Of a stretch of 64,000 bases of DNA, positions 59,369 to 64,000 are shown piece after piece. Made by a program: the position numbers and the translations under genes. The first letter of the stretch is position 1, and every line of letters starts with the position of its first letter. Under the pieces are notes generated by a model. The model searched no databases. It worked only from the letters and a program-made list of their open reading frames with translations, and was not told the DNA's origin. The stretch is from Lantana camara. Its lineage: Eukaryota > Streptophyta > Magnoliopsida > Lamiales > Verbenaceae. Location: assembly GCA_037501455.1 (NCBI GenBank), contig CM074857.1, positions 32,570,001 to 32,634,000 on the forward strand, read 5' to 3'.

Positions 59369-62300
59369 ATGGCCGACGACAGCAGCAGCAATTCCGGCAA
59401 GGGATCGCAACAGTCCGGCGAATCCCTAGCCACCCAACTAGCCAGTATACTCAGCAGCCTACAGACACAACCCGAAACAAATCAGAATCACAACAATATG
59501 TCTCAGTCAGTTTCAATCAATATCAAACTAAACCAATTCAATTACTCCCTCTGGTCAAGATTGATGAAGATGGAAATCGGTGGAAGAGGGAAATTGCACC
59601 ACCTCACTGGCAACCCGCCACCTCCCATGATCGAGTCTCCGGCTTACGCAAAATGGGAACAGACAGATTTAATTGTCTGCACTTGGCTATTACATAACAT
59701 GGAACCGGATTTGGTAACTCTGTTTGCCGAATACCCATCGGCGAAATCCTTGTGGGATGGTCTAAACTCTACCTACAGCCAAAGCAGCGATGGGCTTCAA
59801 ATCTTCGATCTTACCGTCAGGGCTAACAACATGAGGCAAGGAACAGACAGCATAGAAAAGTACTACAGCAATCTCCAGCGGATATGGCGAGAGATCGAAA
59901 TCAGACAACCCAACCCCATGGCCTGTGAACGCGATATTTCAGCCTTCAATCGCCTCAGGTCCGACACCCAATTGTTCCAATTTCTCGCCGGGATTGACGA
60001 TAGATATGAGTCGGAACGACGGGATCTGTTGAAAGAAGACCCGTTACCCACTGTTGAGAAGGCCTATGCCACCATCCGGCGAGAAGGGAATCGGAGAAAT
60101 ATACTTGGGAGCCGGAGTTCATCATCGGCGACATCGGAGACAGGGGTTGGAGCCGGCCTAATCGCCGGCCCTCAAGGAGCGGGACGAACCAGTTTTGGCC
60201 GAGGAAGAAAACCGGAACAGAAGGGTAGTGGGCCGCCAAGGCACGGACCGGCGGCGCCACGGTGGAACCCTAATAGCAGCGGCACCGGAAGCACCAGCGG
60301 CGGCGGAAATACCTCCTTCACTGGCGGCGGACCACCTCAATGTTCCCGTTGCAGAAGAGTCGGGCATAAGGTGGAGGGATGTTACGAGATAATTGGCTGG
60401 CCGGAGGGTTGGAAGAGCCGGCGGCGCGACACCACAGCGCCACCCTATGGTGCGGCGTCAATCGCCGCCGGTGGAGGAGACACGGGGACCGAGAACAGAA
60501 AACAGGGGGAGGAGAATACTCAAGCAGCGGCGGAAGGCTTTGAGCAAGAGCAAGGAGCAGCCTTTTTAGGTATGGGGCATGGATGGGAATTACCATCCTG
60601 CCCCTCTCAAACTTCTCCTTTTATTTTTAAGCCCTCTTGTAATTTAACCCCTGTAATTCCTAATTCTTGCAATTCAGCCCCGAAATGTATTTCTAGTGAC
60701 AATTGGATCCCTAATAGTTGTGCAAAGGGACCTTATGTAATTAAGACAGGTTTAGCACTCCAAACCGGCACGTCTCCGGGCGTGTCCAAGTCCCGGTGGA
60801 TTTTCGACTGCGGGGCTACAGACACAATGACTTATGACCGCTCAGATCTAGAAAATTTCACTCTTCCCCCTAAAGATGGAATTGTGAATGCAAGTGGGGG
60901 GGTTTTGGATGTTCAAGGAGTAGGAACTGTGACAGTAGCACCAAATTTGAAATTACAAAATTGTCTTTATATCCCAAGCTTATCCTGCAAATTGCTTTCT
61001 ATTAGTCAAGTTACGAAACAATTGAATTGCATGATGCTGATGTTTCCCACTTTTTGCTTATTGCAGGATATTCGTTCGGGGAAGGTGATTGGGCGTGGTA
61101 CTGAGGAGCGTGGATTGTACTATGTCGACGAGGTGGCTCAACACGGAAATGCAGCGCTTGCTCATGGGACTGTGAACCGTCAACAGTGGTTGTGGCATCG
61201 TCGGCTAGGACATGCTTCGCTAGGGTACCTTCAGCTGTTATTTCCCCAGTTTTTCCCTAAAGATTGTCAGTTTACTTGTGATACTTGTTCTTTAGCTAAG
61301 AGTCATAGACAGCCCTATCCCGTTTCTAGTTCTAAGTCTGAAACAGTTTTTTCTTTAGTCCACTCTGATGTATGGGGGCCTGCCCCAGACACTAGCTCAA
61401 CTCATGGTTTCAAATATTTTGTGTTGTTCATTGATGACTGTTCCAAAATGACATGGGTATTTTTTTTGAAAAATAAAGCAGAAGTTGCATCGAAATTCAT
61501 TGAATTTTATCATATGGTTCACACACAGTTTAAAACTCGGGTTCAGGTTCTACGATCCGATAATGGGGGGGGGGGAATACATTAACTCAACTCTTAAACA
61601 TTTTTTCCTTGAAAATGGGTTGCTCCACCAAACTTCGTGTCCTCACACCCCACAGCAAAACGGGGTAGCTGAACGTAAGAACCGCCAACTCTTAGAAATG
61701 TCCAGATCCTTACTTATTGAGTCTCATTATCCTCAGTCCATGTGGCCTGAAGCTGTCGCTTCATCTGTGTATTTGGTCAATCGGTTACCCTCTAAACCAC
61801 TTAACTCTGGGACCCCTTTACAGCATCTCTCTAGTCAAGTTCGTATCCCGTCCATCCTTTCCCTTCCACCGCGGGTATTTGGTTGCTCGGTATTTGTCCA
61901 CCTTCCTCAAAACACTCGAACCAAACTTGATCCCTGTTCTGTTAAGTGTGTCTTCGTGGGCTACGGGGTTCATCAGAAAGGTTACCGGTGCTATGATCCT
62001 GTTTCTCACCGGTTGTATACCACAATGGACTGTAACTTTGTCGAAACAGAGTACTTTTATGCAACCCCACTCAGCGGTCAGGGGGAGAGTCATCGTCAGC
62101 AGCAGGACCCACTGAGTGGGGTTCCACCACTCGCTTGGCCAGACGTTGTCCCAACAGAGCAAGTAGGCAGGGCCACCGAGCCACCACCTCCCGTAGTACA
62201 ATCGGCGAGCCCTAGCCCCGTGGCTCCCTTTATCAACCCGACGAATACTCCTGAGGTAAGTAAAAGTGTTAATAGTTCGATCTCTGTTATTCCCTATGAT

Positions 62301-64000
62301 GATAACAACGCAAGGAGTAGTGAGGAACAGGGGGAGAATGAGAACCTTGGAAATAGTACCAACAGGGACCAAGGGAGATATGTGCTGCCTCCACGGTCCA
62401 CGAGAGGCATCCCTCCTAAACGGTATGAGCCAGATCATGTCAGTCGGCCTTCGAGATATCCGGTAGCCAACTTGGTCAAAAGAAACATAGCACCAAAAGC
62501 TCTTGCTCATACAGATGCGATACAGTCCATCAAAATTCCAAGTAAAGTGGAAGAGGCCCTTGAGGACGAGAAATGGGTCAAAGCAATGGAAGTAGAAATG
62601 GAGGCGTTAGAAAAAAATGGAACATGGGAGAAATGTCCCATACCTGATGGAAAGAGAACTGTTGGATGTCGCTGGGTATTTACAGTGAAACATCGGGCAG
62701 ATGGGAGCATTGAAAGGTACAAAGCGAGGCTAGTGGCAAAAGGGTATACACAGACATACGGGATTGATTACTCAGAGACTTTTTCTCCCGTAGCAAAGAT
62801 TGACACCATCAGGGTGTTGTTCTCGGTAGCAGCTAACCGAGATTGGCATCTCCACCAGTTCGATGTTAAGAATGCTTTTTTGCATGGAGACCTTCAGGAA
62901 GAAGTGTACATGGATCCACCCCCAGGATTCACTGGAGCATTCAGCAGTAAGGAGGTTTGCAGGTTGAAGAAGGCTCTATATGGGTTGAAGCAGTCACCCC
63001 GAGCCTGGTTTGGGAGGTTCTCAGCAGCTATGAAGAAATATGGCTACAACCAGAGTAATTCATATCATACATTGTTCATTAAAAGGCGAGGTGAGCTAGT
63101 GACGTGCTTGATTATCTATGTTGACGATATGATTATTACAAGAGATGATCAGGGGGAAATTGCGCATCTCAGAAGAAATCTGTTCCAAGAGTTCGAAATG
63201 AAGGATTTAGGGCCTTTGAAGTACTTTCTCGGGATAGAAGTACTGCGCTCTAAGCAAGGGATCTATATCTCACAAAGAAAGTTTGTTCTGGATTTGCTAG
63301 CTGAGACAGGATTGTTGGAGTGTAAGCCAGCTGACACTCCCATGATTGTGAATCATGGTCTAAAGATAGTAGATGGGGCAGAAGAGACAGACAGGTTACA
63401 GTATCAGCATTTGGTGGGGAAGTTAATCTATCTAGCTTACACCAGGCCAGACATTGCTTATGCAGTAGGGGTACTGAGTCAGTTTATGCACAGACCGCAG
63501 AAGGCACATACAGAAGCAGCTCTCAGAGTATGTAGATATTTGAAGAGTTGCCCGGGAAGAGGGGTTGTTTTTCAGAAGAACGGACACTTGGAGATCAAGG
63601 CCTACATAGATGCAGATTGGGCAGGAAACCCAAGTGATCGAAGGTCAACCTCTGGCTATTTCACACTAGTTGGGGGGAATGTTGTGACGTGGAAGAGTAA
63701 GAAGCAAAAAGTAGTTGCGCTCTCTAGTGCAGAAGCCGAATTTCGAGGAGTTGCACAAGGAGTAGCAGAGGTCCTTTGGTTAAGGAAGTTACTTACAGAG
63801 ATTGGTTTTCCTCCAACCACTAAGTGCAGACTCATGTGTGACAATCGGGCAGCGATAAGTATATCTGAGAATCCCGTACAGCATGATCGCACGAAACATG
63901 TTGAGGTGGATAGACATTTCATCAAAGAAAAGATTGAAGAAGGAATAATCGAGCTGCCGTTTGTGAGATCAGAAGACCAGCTAGCAGACATACTAACCAA
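59369..64000 (+). pseudogene. Copia polyprotein with one frameshift, truncated by the window
   Basis: It encodes the retrotransposon structural and enzymatic proteins. In the first frame (59369-61585, 738 codons) are a gag domain (about 50-240), a CCHC knuckle CSRCRRVGHKVEGC (325-338), an aspartic protease with Asp480 in WIFDCGATD (Cys where Ser is usual), a WLWHRRLGHAS pre-integrase finger (607 on), and integrase with Asp667 and Asp731. A run of eleven G (61565-61575), where seven would keep frame, moves the rest to another frame. From 61575 to 64000 that frame is open and encodes the integrase end, reverse transcriptase (QFDVKNAFLHG and the YVDD site at 63117) and RNase H (DADWAG at about 63609). 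The frameshift may be real or an assembly error in the G-run. Confidence 0.92.

Larger units (their letters stand above)
59131..64000 (+). mobile_element. Ty1-copia retrotransposon, 3' end beyond the window
   Basis: A short 5' LTR (about 59131-59295; start TATTAGGGGG is tentative, end AAGCTATCA) is followed directly by the tRNA-Met-type primer-binding site TGGTATCAGAGCGGG (59296). Coding runs from 59369 to the window end in the order gag, protease, integrase, reverse transcriptase, RNase H, which defines Ty1-copia rather than Ty3-gypsy. The 3' LTR and target duplication lie outside the window. With only one frame break it appears young. Confidence 0.93.

Noticed and set aside
61818..62510. 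230-codon minus-strand open frame
   Set aside because: It is antisense to the Copia integrase/RT region, which is open and motif-bearing on the plus strand.

Overview
The window looks like repeat-dominated nuclear DNA of a flowering plant, most likely a eudicot. The evidence is Mutator-like (MULE) transposases with SWIM and CCHC fingers, a Ty1-copia polyprotein, long-LTR non-autonomous retrotransposons primed by initiator tRNA-Met, two TRIM elements, and remnants of plant genes: an ARO-type armadillo gene with a callose-synthase-like N-terminus, and an OTU protease. I found no rRNA, tRNA, CRISPR array or bacterial-style operon. No host gene in the window is clearly intact.

Layout. 1-3477 is part of a long LTR on the minus strand, cut by the window edge. 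3478-23138 is a satellite array of about 58.4 monomers, each 329 bp. It is interrupted once by a 452-bp TRIM (7258-7709) with apparently identical LTRs. The array ends against a block holding a small GRF-type zinc-finger gene (23166-23504, minus), a near-perfect hairpin locus (core 23976-24146), arrays of a short ATCGC..GCGAT motif phased at 21 bp, and a MULE transposase with one nonsense codon (25408-27729, minus). Two Mutator-type MITEs follow (28797-29102 and 29196-29598), each with a 9-bp target duplication.

29972-55133 is one complete MULE with 116-bp terminal inverted repeats and the 9-bp target duplication TAAGTTTTA. It has been inflated to 25 kb by nested insertions: a solo LTR (30537-32489), a long solo LTR (32703-40043) that itself holds another long solo LTR on the opposite strand (34132-37771), and a full LARD-type retrotransposon (40410-50766) that splits a codon of the transposase gene. 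Removing these leaves about 5.5 kb, a normal MULE size. The element carries a decayed transposase (40129-54170, plus) and a second GRF-finger gene (54400-54753, minus) next to its right terminus.

Right of the MULE lies a run of broken host-gene pieces: an ARO-like pseudogene (55826-58005) split by a second TRIM (56558-57024), then an OTU-protease fragment that keeps its introns (58165-58973). The window ends inside a young Ty1-copia element (LTR about 59131-59295, coding from 59369 past 64000) with one frameshift in a run of eleven G.

The least ordinary signal is the 21-bp-phased motif. It sits in arrays on both sides of the minus-strand MULE transposase, and a two-unit version of it forms the 37-bp dyad in every satellite monomer. 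This links the satellite to the MULE-flanking DNA.
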